From positions 1-53,106 of the forward strand of contig NZ_FOAN01000018.1 of NCBI RefSeq assembly GCF_900109525.1: a stretch of DNA of 53,106 nucleotides, in the 5' to 3' direction. Of the stretch, positions 43,367-51,719 are shown piece by piece (the first letter of the stretch is position 1; each line of letters begins with the position of its first letter). Both the position numbers and the translations under genes were made by a program. Below the pieces are notes generated by a model. It ran no database searches and was not told the origin of the DNA. It saw nothing but the letters and a program-made list of their open reading frames with translations. Origin of the DNA: Allobosea lupini. Its GTDB lineage: Bacteria > Pseudomonadota > Alphaproteobacteria > Rhizobiales > Beijerinckiaceae.

Positions 43367-44812
43367 CTACGCCGCCTCCCTCGCCAACGCGGCTCGCTCG
43401 ACCTCCCCGGCGATGGCATCGAGGAGTGCCGTCTCGTCGCCGGCCAGGCCCTCCATCGCCGCCATGCGGGCGAGCACGGTCGCGGCGACTTTCTCTTCCA
43501 CCGTATCCTCGGCATAGGCATAGAAGATCGTCGCGTGCTGGCCGTCGCGATGGCAGCGCCCTTCGATCTGCTGCAGCTGGATCGCGCTGTGCCGGAGGTC
43601 ATGGACGACCAGTGCCCGCTCGCGTTCGCCGCCAGGCATCTCGGCCCGGTGCAGCGAAATCGACTCGGTCACGGTGAAGACGACGGCATCGAGATTGCCG
43701 GTCTGGAAGGCGATGCGGGTGGCTTCATTGACTTCGCCGGAATGCTCGCCGGTGATCGAGCCGACGCGCCAGCCCCTGCCCGTAAGCTTCTCGGCCAGCA
43801 TCGCCCCGGTTTCGAGGAAGGCGACGGAGATCGCGACCTGCTCGTCATTCTCCAGCAGGTCCTGGCAGAATTCGGCCGTGCCGGCCGTGCGCAGCAGGCT
43901 CGCCTTCTGGCGAAAGCGCAGATCGGCGGCCCAGCCAGCGGGCTTCCGGGTCGAACCGCCAGCGAGGCCGAGTTCGCGCCGGAATTCGCGCCAGGTCGCG
44001 TCATAGAGCTTGCGCTCGCTCGTATCGAGCGCAACGGGGGCGAGCTCGCGCTGCACCTCCGGCCAGCCGGCGATCTCCTCCGGCCGGCGACGCAGGCCGA
44101 TGGCGTTGGCGCCGCGATAGAGCAGGTCCGCCATCACCTTTCGGTCGCTCGCGTTCGGCTCCCAGCTCCAGTTCTTCCAGCGCCCCTTGGCCTTGCCGAT
44201 CTTCAGCCGCTTCATCAGCGCCCGGAAACCGTCGAGATCGCCGCCCGGCGCGCCCGTCGCCACCGACAGCAAACGCGCGAGATAAGAGAGCTCGTGCGGC
44301 GCCTGCCCGGCCGTCGCGCTCATATAGATCGTGAACTGCGCGGCGGCCGCCATCTGCCGGCAGACCAGCCCCTGCTGCGAATTCGGATTGCGGATGCGAT
44401 GGGCCTCGTCGATCACGACCAGCGGCCAAACCCGCTTCGGCGTGCCGTGCTTGGCGAGCTCGTTGTTCTTCGCGCGGATCGAACGCTTGTTCGAGGCCGG
44501 CGGTGGCGCGAGCAGCGACTTCGTCCGCTCGAAATTCATCAGGGTGAGCTTCTTCGCCGGGAGCCCGGCATGGGCGATAGTGCGCCGCCATTGCGGAATC
44601 GCGCCCTTCGGGCAGATCACCAGCACCTCCTGCTCGGGCATGGCCGAGATGGCGAGCCAGGCCGAGAGCGTCTTGCCGAGCCCGGTGAGGTCACCGAGCA
44701 GGAAGCCGGGCTTGCCCGCCGCCCGCGCCGCCAGGATCGCCTCGCGCGCGACGAGCTGGTGAGGATGCGGCACCATGATCTCGGGCGCATCGGCCTTCAC
44801 GGGAACGCTCAT
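43367..44812 (-). CDS. SNF2-like superfamily 2 DNA-dependent ATPase
   Basis: 481-residue SF2 protein with the full helicase-motif set. Motif I is GDLTGLGKT (40-48), motif II DEAH (135-138), motif III SAT (165-167) and motif VI QIEGRCHRDGQ (415-425), whose QxxGRxxRxGQ form is typical of SNF2 enzymes. It is compact, with no extra nuclease, zinc or chromatin-binding domain. Such proteins translocate on duplex DNA; bacterial relatives occur in phages, defence islands and repair. It overlaps the LysR stop by 4 bases (ATGA), so it is translationally coupled to a regulator. Its role is unknown. Confidence 0.88.
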   Translation of the reverse strand: MSVPVKADAPEIMVPHPHQLVAREAILAARAAGKPGFLLGDLTGLGKTLSAWLAISAMPEQEVLVICPKGAIPQWRRTIAHAGLPAKKLTLMNFERTKSLLAPPPASNKRSIRAKNNELAKHGTPKRVWPLVVIDEAHRIRNPNSQQGLVCRQMAAAAQFTIYMSATAGQAPHELSYLARLLSVATGAPGGDLDGFRALMKRLKIGKAKGRWKNWSWEPNASDRKVMADLLYRGANAIGLRRRPEEIAGWPEVQRELAPVALDTSERKLYDATWREFRRELGLAGGSTRKPAGWAADLRFRQKASLLRTAGTAEFCQDLLENDEQVAISVAFLETGAMLAEKLTGRGWRVGSITGEHSGEVNEATRIAFQTGNLDAVVFTVTESISLHRAEMPGGERERALVVHDLRHSAIQLQQIEGRCHRDGQHATIFYAYAEDTVEEKVAATVLARMAAMEGLAGDETALLDAIAGEVERAALAREAA

Positions 44813-45789
44813 GCCTGCCGGACCTCGGAAGCCGGAGCCCGCTCAGTCGCCATCGCTGCCAGCACATCGGCGTGCTGCAGCTCCTCGATCAGCACGCTCA
44901 AGAAATTGGTCACCACCTTGGGCAGCGCCCGGCCCGACATGCTCTGGATCTGCAGGCTGCGCGGCGGCAGGTCGCCATCCCGGAGCGGCAGCGCCACCAC
45001 CGAGCCGTCGCGGATCGAGGCGCCGAAGGCGATCGAGCTCGCGAACATCACCGCGCCGCCGAGCTTGCAGAAATGCCCGAGCCCCGCGACGTTGGTCGAG
45101 ACCAGCACCGGCTCGACGGTAAGGCCCCGCGCCGAGAAATAGATGTCGACGATCTTGCGTACCGTCGCCTCGCTGTCGAGCACCGCCACCGGGTGGACGA
45201 AGATGTCCTCGATCCGGATCGATTCCTTGCCCGCCAGCGGGTGGTGCGGTGCGACGAAGGCATAGGTCCGCGCCGCGCATTGCCAGTTGATGGTGACGCC
45301 GCGCTCCTGCTGCAGCACGAAGGTCAGCCCGAGGTCGATCGCCCCGGTGCGGACATGCTCGGTGACGACCTGCGGCGACATCACCTTGACGTCGAAGGCG
45401 ACGTCCGGGTGCTGCTGGCGGAAGGCGTAGATCACCTCGGGAATGAAGCTGACCGCAAAGCCCTCGGTGACGCCGAGCCGGATCAGGCCCTTGCTGGCAC
45501 CGCGCAGTTCGCGGATCTCGCTGACGACCTGCTCGCTGTCCAGTTCGAGCCGCTGCGCGTAGGCCGCCAGCGTCTGGCCGGCCTGGGTCAGGATCATGCC
45601 GTGCGAGCGCCGCTCGAACAGCGCGGCGTCCAGCTCCTTTTCGAGATTGACGATCTGGCGGCTGACGGCCGAGCCGGCGACGCGCAGGCGCTGCGCCGCG
45701 GCGCTGATCGAGCCGGTCCGCACCACCGCCAGGAAATACCGCAAGGCCGGAGTCTGCACGTCATGAACCTCGGCTACCACTTCCGACAT
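44809..45789 (-). CDS. LysR-family transcriptional regulator
   Basis: 326-residue LysR protein. The DNA-binding domain spans about 12-75 (LRYFLAVVRTGSISAAAQRL, VSRQIVNLEKELDAALFERR). The effector domain follows (about 100-305). It is divergent from the ABC importer genes, so it may control them; it is also coupled by a 4-base overlap to the SNF2-like gene. The start codon is 1 base from a long palindromic repeat, and the GAGGG that looks like its ribosome binding site is part of that repeat. Confidence 0.9.
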   Translation of the reverse strand: MSEVVAEVHDVQTPALRYFLAVVRTGSISAAAQRLRVAGSAVSRQIVNLEKELDAALFERRSHGMILTQAGQTLAAYAQRLELDSEQVVSEIRELRGASKGLIRLGVTEGFAVSFIPEVIYAFRQQHPDVAFDVKVMSPQVVTEHVRTGAIDLGLTFVLQQERGVTINWQCAARTYAFVAPHHPLAGKESIRIEDIFVHPVAVLDSEATVRKIVDIYFSARGLTVEPVLVSTNVAGLGHFCKLGGAVMFASSIAFGASIRDGSVVALPLRDGDLPPRSLQIQSMSGRALPKVVTNFLSVLIEELQHADVLAAMATERAPASEVRQA

Positions 45790-45790
45790 G

Positions 45791-45913
45791 CTCAGCCCTC
45801 ATCCTGAGGAGCGATCGCAGATCGCGTCTCGAAGGATGCTCCAGCTGGTTCCGGAGCGTCCTGGAGCATCCTTCGAGACGCCGCTGATGCGGCTCCTCAG
45901 GATGAGGGCTGAG
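45791..45913. repeat. Palindromic repeat family A, full copy 1
   Basis: The terminal arms are a perfect 20-bp inverted repeat (45791-45810 with 45894-45913). The inner arms are another perfect 20-bp pair (45825-45844 with 45861-45880) around a 16-base loop. It would fold into one very long hairpin. It matches 52393-52508 closely. It lies between divergent LysR and ABC binding-protein genes. Confidence 0.92.
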
Positions 45914-46075
45914 AAGATGGCTGCCGTAGCAAGGCATTGCCGCTTCGGCAACGATCCTTTCGATTCATTCTTATGGCGGCAAGCACGAAGCTGTGCAGAG
46001 TTTGTGTCGCCGGCGTGACGGTGGCCCGAGGCTGCCCGCCGAACGAGACAAGCGACAACGCTGCGAGGGGAAAAC

Positions 46076-47602
46076 ATGCGCTTCTTCGACAAGGCCTCAA
46101 CGGCCCTGGCCGCAACCATTCTGGCTGCGACCGCCTTTACCACGCCCGCCCTGGCCCAGAAGGCCGCCAACACCGTCCGCTTCGCCTATGACCAGGCGCC
46201 CGAAAGCGTCGATCCGTTCTTCAACAATGTCCGCATCGGCGTGATCATCGGCGCCAATGTCTGGGACACGCTGATCTACCGCGACCCCGCCACCAACGAG
46301 TACAAGGGCCAGCTCGCCAAGAGCTGGAAGCAGGTTGACGACAAGACCATCGAGTTCGAGCTGCGCGAGGGCGTGAAGTTCCACAATGGCGAGGAGTTCG
46401 ACGCCGACGACGTCGTCTACACGCTGAACTTCATCTCCAAGCCCGAGAACAAGGTCGTCACCCAGGGCAACGTCAACTGGATCGCCAAGGCCGAGAAGCT
46501 CGACAAGTACAAGGTCCGGCTGACCACCAAGGAGATCTTCCCGGCCGCGATCGAGTACCTCGCCGGCCCGGTCGTGATCCATCCGAACGAGTATTACGAG
46601 AAGGTCGGGCCCAAGGGCCAGAACGAGAAGCCGGTCGGCTCGGGCCCCTACAAGGTCTCGAACTATGTGCCGGGCAAGTCGATCACGCTCGAGCTCAACA
46701 AGGACTACTTCAAGGATTCGCCGAAGCCGCAGCCCAAGGTCGGCAAGTTCGAGATCCGCTTCATCCCGGATCGCCAGACTCAGATGGCCGAGATGCTATC
46801 GGGCGGCGCCGACCTGATCATGCACGTGCCGAAGGACCAGGCCGACCAGCTCCAGAGCGTCCCGACGCTGCAGGTCGTCTCCGGTGAGACGATGCGTATC
46901 GTCTTCATGCAGATGAACATCCTCGACGGCACGCCGGCCCCCGCCCTCAAGGACGAGCGCGTGCGCAAGGCGATCATCCACGCCATCGACCGCGAGGCGA
47001 TGGTCAAGAACATCGTCGGCACGGGCTCGCGCGTCATCAACACGATCTGCTTCCCCTCGCAGTTCGGCTGCACCGACGAGGGCGCGGCGCGCTATCCCTA
47101 TGATCCCGCCAAGGCCAAGGCGCTGCTGGCGGAAGCCGGCCATCCCAGCCTGACCATGGACATCGTCGCCTATCGCGAGCGCAACCAGACCGAGGCGCTG
47201 ATCGGCTATCTCCAGGCCGTCGGCATCAAGACCAATCTGCGCTTCCTGCAATACGCCGCGATGCGCGAGCAGATCGCCACCAACAAGGCGATGCTGACGC
47301 ACCAGACCTGGGGCTCGTTCTCGGTCAACGACGTCTCGGCCGCGACGCCGAACTACTTCGCCTTCCGCAGCGAGGACATCACCCGCGATCCGCAGGTCCG
47401 CGACCTCTTGGAGAAGGGCAACAACTCGGTCGATCCGGCGGTCCGCAAGGAGGCCTACAAGGCCGGCCTGAAGATCATCGCCGACAAGGCCTATGCCGTG
47501 CCGCTCTATTCGCTGCCGGTCTACTACGTCGCCAACAAGGACCTGAACTTCAAGGCCTATCCGGACGAGCTCGTCCGCTTCTGGGAGATGGGCTGGAAGT
47601 GA
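46076..47602 (+). CDS. ABC transporter substrate-binding protein (peptide/opine type)
   Basis: 508-residue periplasmic binding protein of cluster C (SBP_bac_5). The signal peptide (residues 1-27) ends TTPALAQ. Diagnostic segments are YKGQLAKSWKQVDDKTIEFE, LREGVKFHNGEEFDADDVVY and GSGPYKVSNYVPG. It binds oligopeptides or related solutes and hands them to the permeases encoded next. GAGGGG lies six bases before the ATG. A family B repeat separates it from the permease genes. The downstream M20 peptidase suggests a peptide or amide ligand. Confidence 0.93.
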   Translation: MRFFDKASTALAATILAATAFTTPALAQKAANTVRFAYDQAPESVDPFFNNVRIGVIIGANVWDTLIYRDPATNEYKGQLAKSWKQVDDKTIEFELREGVKFHNGEEFDADDVVYTLNFISKPENKVVTQGNVNWIAKAEKLDKYKVRLTTKEIFPAAIEYLAGPVVIHPNEYYEKVGPKGQNEKPVGSGPYKVSNYVPGKSITLELNKDYFKDSPKPQPKVGKFEIRFIPDRQTQMAEMLSGGADLIMHVPKDQADQLQSVPTLQVVSGETMRIVFMQMNILDGTPAPALKDERVRKAIIHAIDREAMVKNIVGTGSRVINTICFPSQFGCTDEGAARYPYDPAKAKALLAEAGHPSLTMDIVAYRERNQTEALIGYLQAVGIKTNLRFLQYAAMREQIATNKAMLTHQTWGSFSVNDVSAATPNYFAFRSEDITRDPQVRDLLEKGNNSVDPAVRKEAYKAGLKIIADKAYAVPLYSLPVYYVANKDLNFKAYPDELVRFWEMGWK

Positions 47603-47607
47603 CGCGC

Positions 47608-47687
47608 AAGCGTCATTCTCGGGCGAAGCGAAGCGCAGACCCGAGAATCTCCTGAAAGAGATGGTCGGCTCAAGGCCGACCATGACG
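47608..47687. repeat. Palindromic repeat family B, copy 2 (between binding protein and permeases)
   Basis: The first 44 bases equal 35703-35746. The terminal hairpin reads ATGGTCGGC-TCAAG-GCCGACCAT (47661-47683). It differs from copy 1 by a C-to-G and a matching G-to-C change, so the stem is kept. It starts 6 bases after the binding-protein stop, inside the operon, where it could limit read-through or protect the upstream mRNA. Confidence 0.85.
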
Positions 47688-47739
47688 CGCCGGGCTGATA
47701 ACCCGGCGCGGACATCACCTTCACAATTGGAAGCAAGCC

Positions 47740-48657
47740 ATGCTCGGCTTCATCGTCAAACGGCTCGGCCTGGCGCTGCTCGTCGCCCTCGCGGTCTCGG
47801 CCATCGCCTTCTTCCTGCTGCGCCTGTCCGGCGACATCGCGGTCGCGATCGCCGGCGAGGGCGCGCAGCAGGCGGATCTCGACGTCATCCGCAAGACCTA
47901 CGGGCTCGATCGGCCACTCGTCGTCCAGTATTTCGACTGGCTGCTGAAGACGCTGTCAGGCGATTTCGGCACCTCGATCTATTTCAAGACCGACGTCTCC
48001 TCGCTGGTCTTCGCCAAGCTGCCGGTGACGCTGATCCTCGGTGTCTCCTCGCTCGCCTTCGCGCTTCTGATCTCGATCCCGCTCGGCGTGCTCGCGGCGA
48101 TCTACGCCAATAGCTGGATCGATCGGCTGGCGCTGGCCATCGCCGTCTTCGGCCAGGCGATGCCGAACTTCTTCTTCGCGCTGATCCTGGTGATGCTGTT
48201 CTCGATCACGCTGCGCTGGCTGCCGGTCTCCGGCTCCGGGACCTGGCTGCATTACGTCATGCCGACGATCGCGCTCGGCTACTACACCGCCCCGGCCTTC
48301 ATGCGCCTGATCCGCGCCGGCATGATCGAAGTGCTCTCGGCCGACTATATCCGCACCGCCCGCGCCAAGGGGCTGTCGTCCCATGCCGTCGTCATCACCC
48401 ATGCCTTGCGCAACGCCGCAGTGCCGGTGGTCGCGCTGACGGCGGTGCAGCTCGGCTTCCTGCTCGGCGGCTCGGTGGTGATCGAAACGATCTTCGCGCT
48501 CGATGGCCTCGGCTACCTCGCCTATCAGAGCATCACCTACAAGGATTTCCCGGTCATGCAGGTCATCGTCCTGCTGCTCTCGGTCGTCTACGTCCTGCTG
48601 ACGCTGCTGGCCGACATCGCCAATGCCTGGCTCGATCCGCGAATCCGGGTATCCTGA
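47740..48657 (+). CDS. ABC transporter permease (DppB/OppB type)
   Basis: 305-residue inner-membrane permease with six predicted helices. The EAA loop reads YIRTARAKGLSSHAVVITHA, the ATPase contact. The N-terminus LGFIVKRLGLALLVALAVSA is typical of DppB. It starts about 50 bases after repeat B and is followed, one base after its stop, by the second permease. No ATP-binding subunit is encoded in the window. Confidence 0.94.
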   Translation: MLGFIVKRLGLALLVALAVSAIAFFLLRLSGDIAVAIAGEGAQQADLDVIRKTYGLDRPLVVQYFDWLLKTLSGDFGTSIYFKTDVSSLVFAKLPVTLILGVSSLAFALLISIPLGVLAAIYANSWIDRLALAIAVFGQAMPNFFFALILVMLFSITLRWLPVSGSGTWLHYVMPTIALGYYTAPAFMRLIRAGMIEVLSADYIRTARAKGLSSHAVVITHALRNAAVPVVALTAVQLGFLLGGSVVIETIFALDGLGYLAYQSITYKDFPVMQVIVLLLSVVYVLLTLLADIANAWLDPRIRVS

Positions 48658-48658
48658 A

Positions 48659-49555
48659 ATGAGCGATGCGACCTCCCTCCCCCTTGCCTCCAGCGATATC
48701 ACCGGCGGCCGTCGCCTGTTGCGCCGCGCGCTGGCCCAGAAATCCTTCCTGTTCGGCTTCGGCCTGCTGGTGCTCTTCATCGTGCTGGCGCTGCTCGCCC
48801 CGCTGCTGGCGCCGCATGATCCCTATCTGCAGAACCTGACGGCGCGGAACGTCCCACCGTTCTGGTACGACAAGGGCAACTGGCTCCACCCGCTCGGCAC
48901 CGACCCGCTCGGGCGCGACTATCTCTCGCGCCTGCTCTACGGCGCCCGCATCTCGCTGATCATCGGCATCAGCGTCGTCGCCATCGCCGGGCTGATCGGC
49001 ACGACCATGGGCCTGCTCGCCGGCTATTTCGGCGGCCGCATCGACATGGCCGTGACCTTCATGGTCACCACCCGCCTCGCCATGCCGGTGATCCTGGTGG
49101 CACTCGCCGTCGTCGCCATCATCGGCTCCTCGCTCTGGATCGTCATCCTGGTGCTCGGCCTCCTGAAATGGGACCGCTTCGCCGTGGTGATGCGCAGCGC
49201 GACGCAGCAGGTCCGCTCGCTCGACTACATCACGGCGGCACAGGCCTCGGGCGCCAGCACGACCCGCATCATCCTGCGCGAGGTCCTGCCCAACATCGCC
49301 CCGCATCTGATCGTGGTCGCGACCTTGGAGGCGGCGAGCGCCATCCTGCTCGAAGCGGCGCTCTCCTTCCTCGGCCTCGGCGTGCAGCCGCCGCTGCCGT
49401 CGTGGGGCCTGATGGTCTCCGAGGCCAAGGCCTACATGTTCTTCTCGTTCTGGCTGATCGCCCTGCCCGGCACGGCGCTCGCCCTGCTGATCTTCGCGAT
49501 CAACCTCGCGGGCGACGGCCTGCGCGACGTGATCTCGCCCGAAAAGCGCAACTGA
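48659..49555 (+). CDS. ABC transporter permease (DppC/OppC type)
   Basis: 298-residue second permease with six helices and the OppC N-terminal domain (LLAPLLAPHDPYLQNLTARN). HPLGTDPLGRDYLSRLLYGA is the family signature, and the EAA loop is YITAAQASGASTTRIILREV. ATG 48659 begins one base after the previous stop; the open frame upstream of it lies inside dppB. The M20 peptidase gene follows 23 bases later. It should pair with the DppB-like protein as a heterodimer. Confidence 0.94.
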   Translation: MSDATSLPLASSDITGGRRLLRRALAQKSFLFGFGLLVLFIVLALLAPLLAPHDPYLQNLTARNVPPFWYDKGNWLHPLGTDPLGRDYLSRLLYGARISLIIGISVVAIAGLIGTTMGLLAGYFGGRIDMAVTFMVTTRLAMPVILVALAVVAIIGSSLWIVILVLGLLKWDRFAVVMRSATQQVRSLDYITAAQASGASTTRIILREVLPNIAPHLIVVATLEAASAILLEAALSFLGLGVQPPLPSWGLMVSEAKAYMFFSFWLIALPGTALALLIFAINLAGDGLRDVISPEKRN

Positions 49556-49578
49556 TCCTTTCTGACGGAGTGACCACC

Positions 49579-50970
49579 ATGACCCGCGCCAAGGCGATCG
49601 CCCATGCGCTCGACTATTTCGACTCCGGCAGCTTCAAGAGCGACCTTACCCGGCTCGTCGCAATGCCGACCGAGAGCCAGAACCCCGAGCGCGCCCCGGT
49701 ACTCACCGAGTATCTGGAACAGGAGATGCAGCCGCTGCTGGAAAGCCTCGGCTTCTCCTGCCGGACGCTGAACCACCCCAAGGCCAAGGGCCCCTTCCTC
49801 TTCGCCGAGCGTATCGAGGCCGAGGGCCTGCCGACCATCTTCGGCTACGGCCACGGCGACGTCATCCGCGGCCTCGACGCACAGTGGGCGGAAGGGCTCT
49901 CGCCCTGGACGCTCACCGAGCGCGGCGACCGCTGGTACGGACGCGGCGTCGTCGACAACAAGGGCCAGCACCTGATCAACATCAGCGCGCTGAAATCCGT
50001 GCTCGAGACGCGCGGCGGCACGCTCGGCTTCAATGTCAAATACCTGATCGAGATGGGCGAGGAATGCGGCTCGCCCGGCCTGCGCGAGCTCTGCACCGAG
50101 CAGAAGGAGCTGTTCAAGTCGGACGTGCTGATCGCCTCCGACGGGCCGCGCCTCAATGCCGAGCGCCCGACCATCTTTTTGGGCGCCCGCGGCGGCGTCA
50201 CCTTCGACCTCACCATCAACGCCCGCGAGGGCGGCCACCACTCCGGCAACTGGGGCGGCATCCTTTCCGACCCGGCGATCCAGCTCGCCCACGCCATCGC
50301 CTCGATCACCTCGCCGACCGGGCAGATCCGCATCCATGAATGGGTGCCGAAGGAATTGCCGGCGGCGGTGCGCAAGGCCCTCGCCGATTGCGAGATCGAC
50401 GGCGGGCCCGATGGCCCGACCATCGATCCCGAATGGGGCGAGCCCGGCCTGTCGCCGGCCGAGCAGGTCTTCGGCTGGTGCTCCTTCGACGTGCTGGCGA
50501 TGAAGTCGGGCGTACCGGAGACCCCGGTCAACGCCGTGCCGCCGAGTGCCTGGGCCCGCTGCGCACTGCGCTTCGTCGTAGGCATCGATCCGGACGACGT
50601 CATCCCGGCGCTGCAGCGCCACCTCAAGCGCCATGGCTTCGACATGGTCGAAGTCACCAAGGCGCGCGACGCGGTCTTCAACGCGACGCGGCTCGATCCC
50701 GATGATCCGTGGGTGGAATGGGCTCTGGCCTCGCTGCAGAAGAGCACCAACAAGAAGCCGGCTTTGCTGCCCAATCTCGGCGGCGGCCTGCCCAACGACA
50801 TCTTCGCGGATATCGTTGGCATGCGCACGATCTGGGTGCCGCATTCCTATCCCGGCTGCTCGCAGCATGCCCCCAACGAGCATGTGCCTGTCGCCATCCC
50901 GCGCGAAGCGCTCGGCCTGATGGCTGGGCTCTATTGGGACCTCGGCGAGAGCGACCGCCCGGCACTCTGA
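49579..50970 (+). CDS. M20-family metallopeptidase
   Basis: 463-residue di-zinc peptidase/deacylase of the M20 (ArgE/DapE/CPG2) family. Likely ligands are H92 in YGHGDV, D126 in GRGVVDNKGQ, the Glu pair 161-162 in MGEECGS, and a late His in PNEHVPVAIPREAL. The dimerisation domain (about 210-330) contains the REGGHHSGNWGG segment. ATG 49579 has GGAG eight bases upstream. It is the last gene of the ABC operon, so it probably hydrolyses the imported peptide or acyl-amino compound. There is no signal peptide. Confidence 0.92.
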   Translation: MTRAKAIAHALDYFDSGSFKSDLTRLVAMPTESQNPERAPVLTEYLEQEMQPLLESLGFSCRTLNHPKAKGPFLFAERIEAEGLPTIFGYGHGDVIRGLDAQWAEGLSPWTLTERGDRWYGRGVVDNKGQHLINISALKSVLETRGGTLGFNVKYLIEMGEECGSPGLRELCTEQKELFKSDVLIASDGPRLNAERPTIFLGARGGVTFDLTINAREGGHHSGNWGGILSDPAIQLAHAIASITSPTGQIRIHEWVPKELPAAVRKALADCEIDGGPDGPTIDPEWGEPGLSPAEQVFGWCSFDVLAMKSGVPETPVNAVPPSAWARCALRFVVGIDPDDVIPALQRHLKRHGFDMVEVTKARDAVFNATRLDPDDPWVEWALASLQKSTNKKPALLPNLGGGLPNDIFADIVGMRTIWVPHSYPGCSQHAPNEHVPVAIPREALGLMAGLYWDLGESDRPAL

Positions 50971-50976
50971 GCTAGG

Positions 50977-51240
50977 CTAGCGTCCCCGCTCCTGCGGCTC
51001 GCGCGGATCGCGGGCCGGCGGCAGGTCGATCGGCGATGCCGGGGGGCCTTCGGGCGGCGCATTCGGCGGCAGTTCCGGCGGAGGATCGTTCGGAATACCG
51101 TTCGGCTCGTTGTCCGGCGGATTCTCGATCGGCGGTGCCGGCGCGACCTCGCCGGGGTTCATCGGCGGTAGCTCCGGTGGTGGCGTCGGGCTGGTCGGCA
51201 CGCCACCCGGCGGTCCGCCGGCTTGATGGATCGTCGTCAT
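50977..51240 (-). CDS. Short proline-rich protein
   Basis: 87-residue protein dominated by Pro-rich repeats with acidic and Asn residues (PPPELPP occurs twice, IENPPDN, IDLPPARDP). It has no signal peptide or membrane helix and should be disordered. A perfect AAGGAG lies seven bases before ATG 51240, so it is a credible gene. I do not recognise a family. It is divergent from another small protein gene (51362) and convergent with the peptidase, with 6 bases between their stops. Confidence 0.6.
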   Translation of the reverse strand: MTTIHQAGGPPGGVPTSPTPPPELPPMNPGEVAPAPPIENPPDNEPNGIPNDPPPELPPNAPPEGPPASPIDLPPARDPREPQERGR

Positions 51241-51361
51241 GCGGGCACTCCTTGCATGCCCGATAAACGCTCTTGCCCCGCGAAGGTTCGCGGCAGGCGG
51301 CACGGAACAATGCAGTGGCTCGCAGCTTGGTTCGGCAATCACTCAGCCAAGGAGCACTGCC

Positions 51362-51670
51362 ATGCCGGATGGAAAGCCACGCGAAAATCCCGCTCTGCTC
51401 GACGAGCGCATCGAGACCGATCCGGTCCGGCCCGAGGACGCCTCGGTCCGCCCTGACCAGGATGCGCCGATCAGCGACCGGCGCCGCGCCAGCGACACGA
51501 CCAATGTCCACGACGCAGGCAGCGACGCCAACGACACGCTGGACGGATTGACCGAGCAGGAAGAGGCTGTCCGCCACGCCGCCGAGGACATCCCGACGGG
51601 CCAGGACCCGGCCGGCAAGACCGAGGCGACGCCCGTCTTCGATCGTGCTTCAAAGCCTCCCAAGGTCTGA
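51362..51670 (+). CDS. Small acidic hydrophilic protein
   Basis: 102-residue, highly charged, mostly acidic protein (LLDERIETDPVRPED, DQDAPISDRRRASD, LTEQEEAVRHAAEDIP) without cysteine or membrane segment. It is likely disordered or helical. AAGGAG lies eight bases before ATG 51362. The function and family are unknown to me. It faces away from the Pro-rich gene across a 121-base gap, so the two may share a regulatory region. A secreted protein gene follows 49 bases later. Confidence 0.65.
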   Translation: MPDGKPRENPALLDERIETDPVRPEDASVRPDQDAPISDRRRASDTTNVHDAGSDANDTLDGLTEQEEAVRHAAEDIPTGQDPAGKTEATPVFDRASKPPKV

Positions 51671-51719
51671 CGCGGGCGGCGCCATCGGCGGCCCGCCATC
51701 ATCGGCAAGGGGGCGCCGC

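Noticed and set aside
43367..44812. SNF2-like gene as the mark of a prophage or defence island
   Set aside because: No phage structural, integrase, nuclease or methylase genes lie around it, so a lone ATPase is not enough evidence.
43322..45142. 606-codon plus-strand frame opposite the SNF2-like and LysR genes
   Set aside because: Spans two real minus-strand genes that have complete motif sets; the composition is a shadow.
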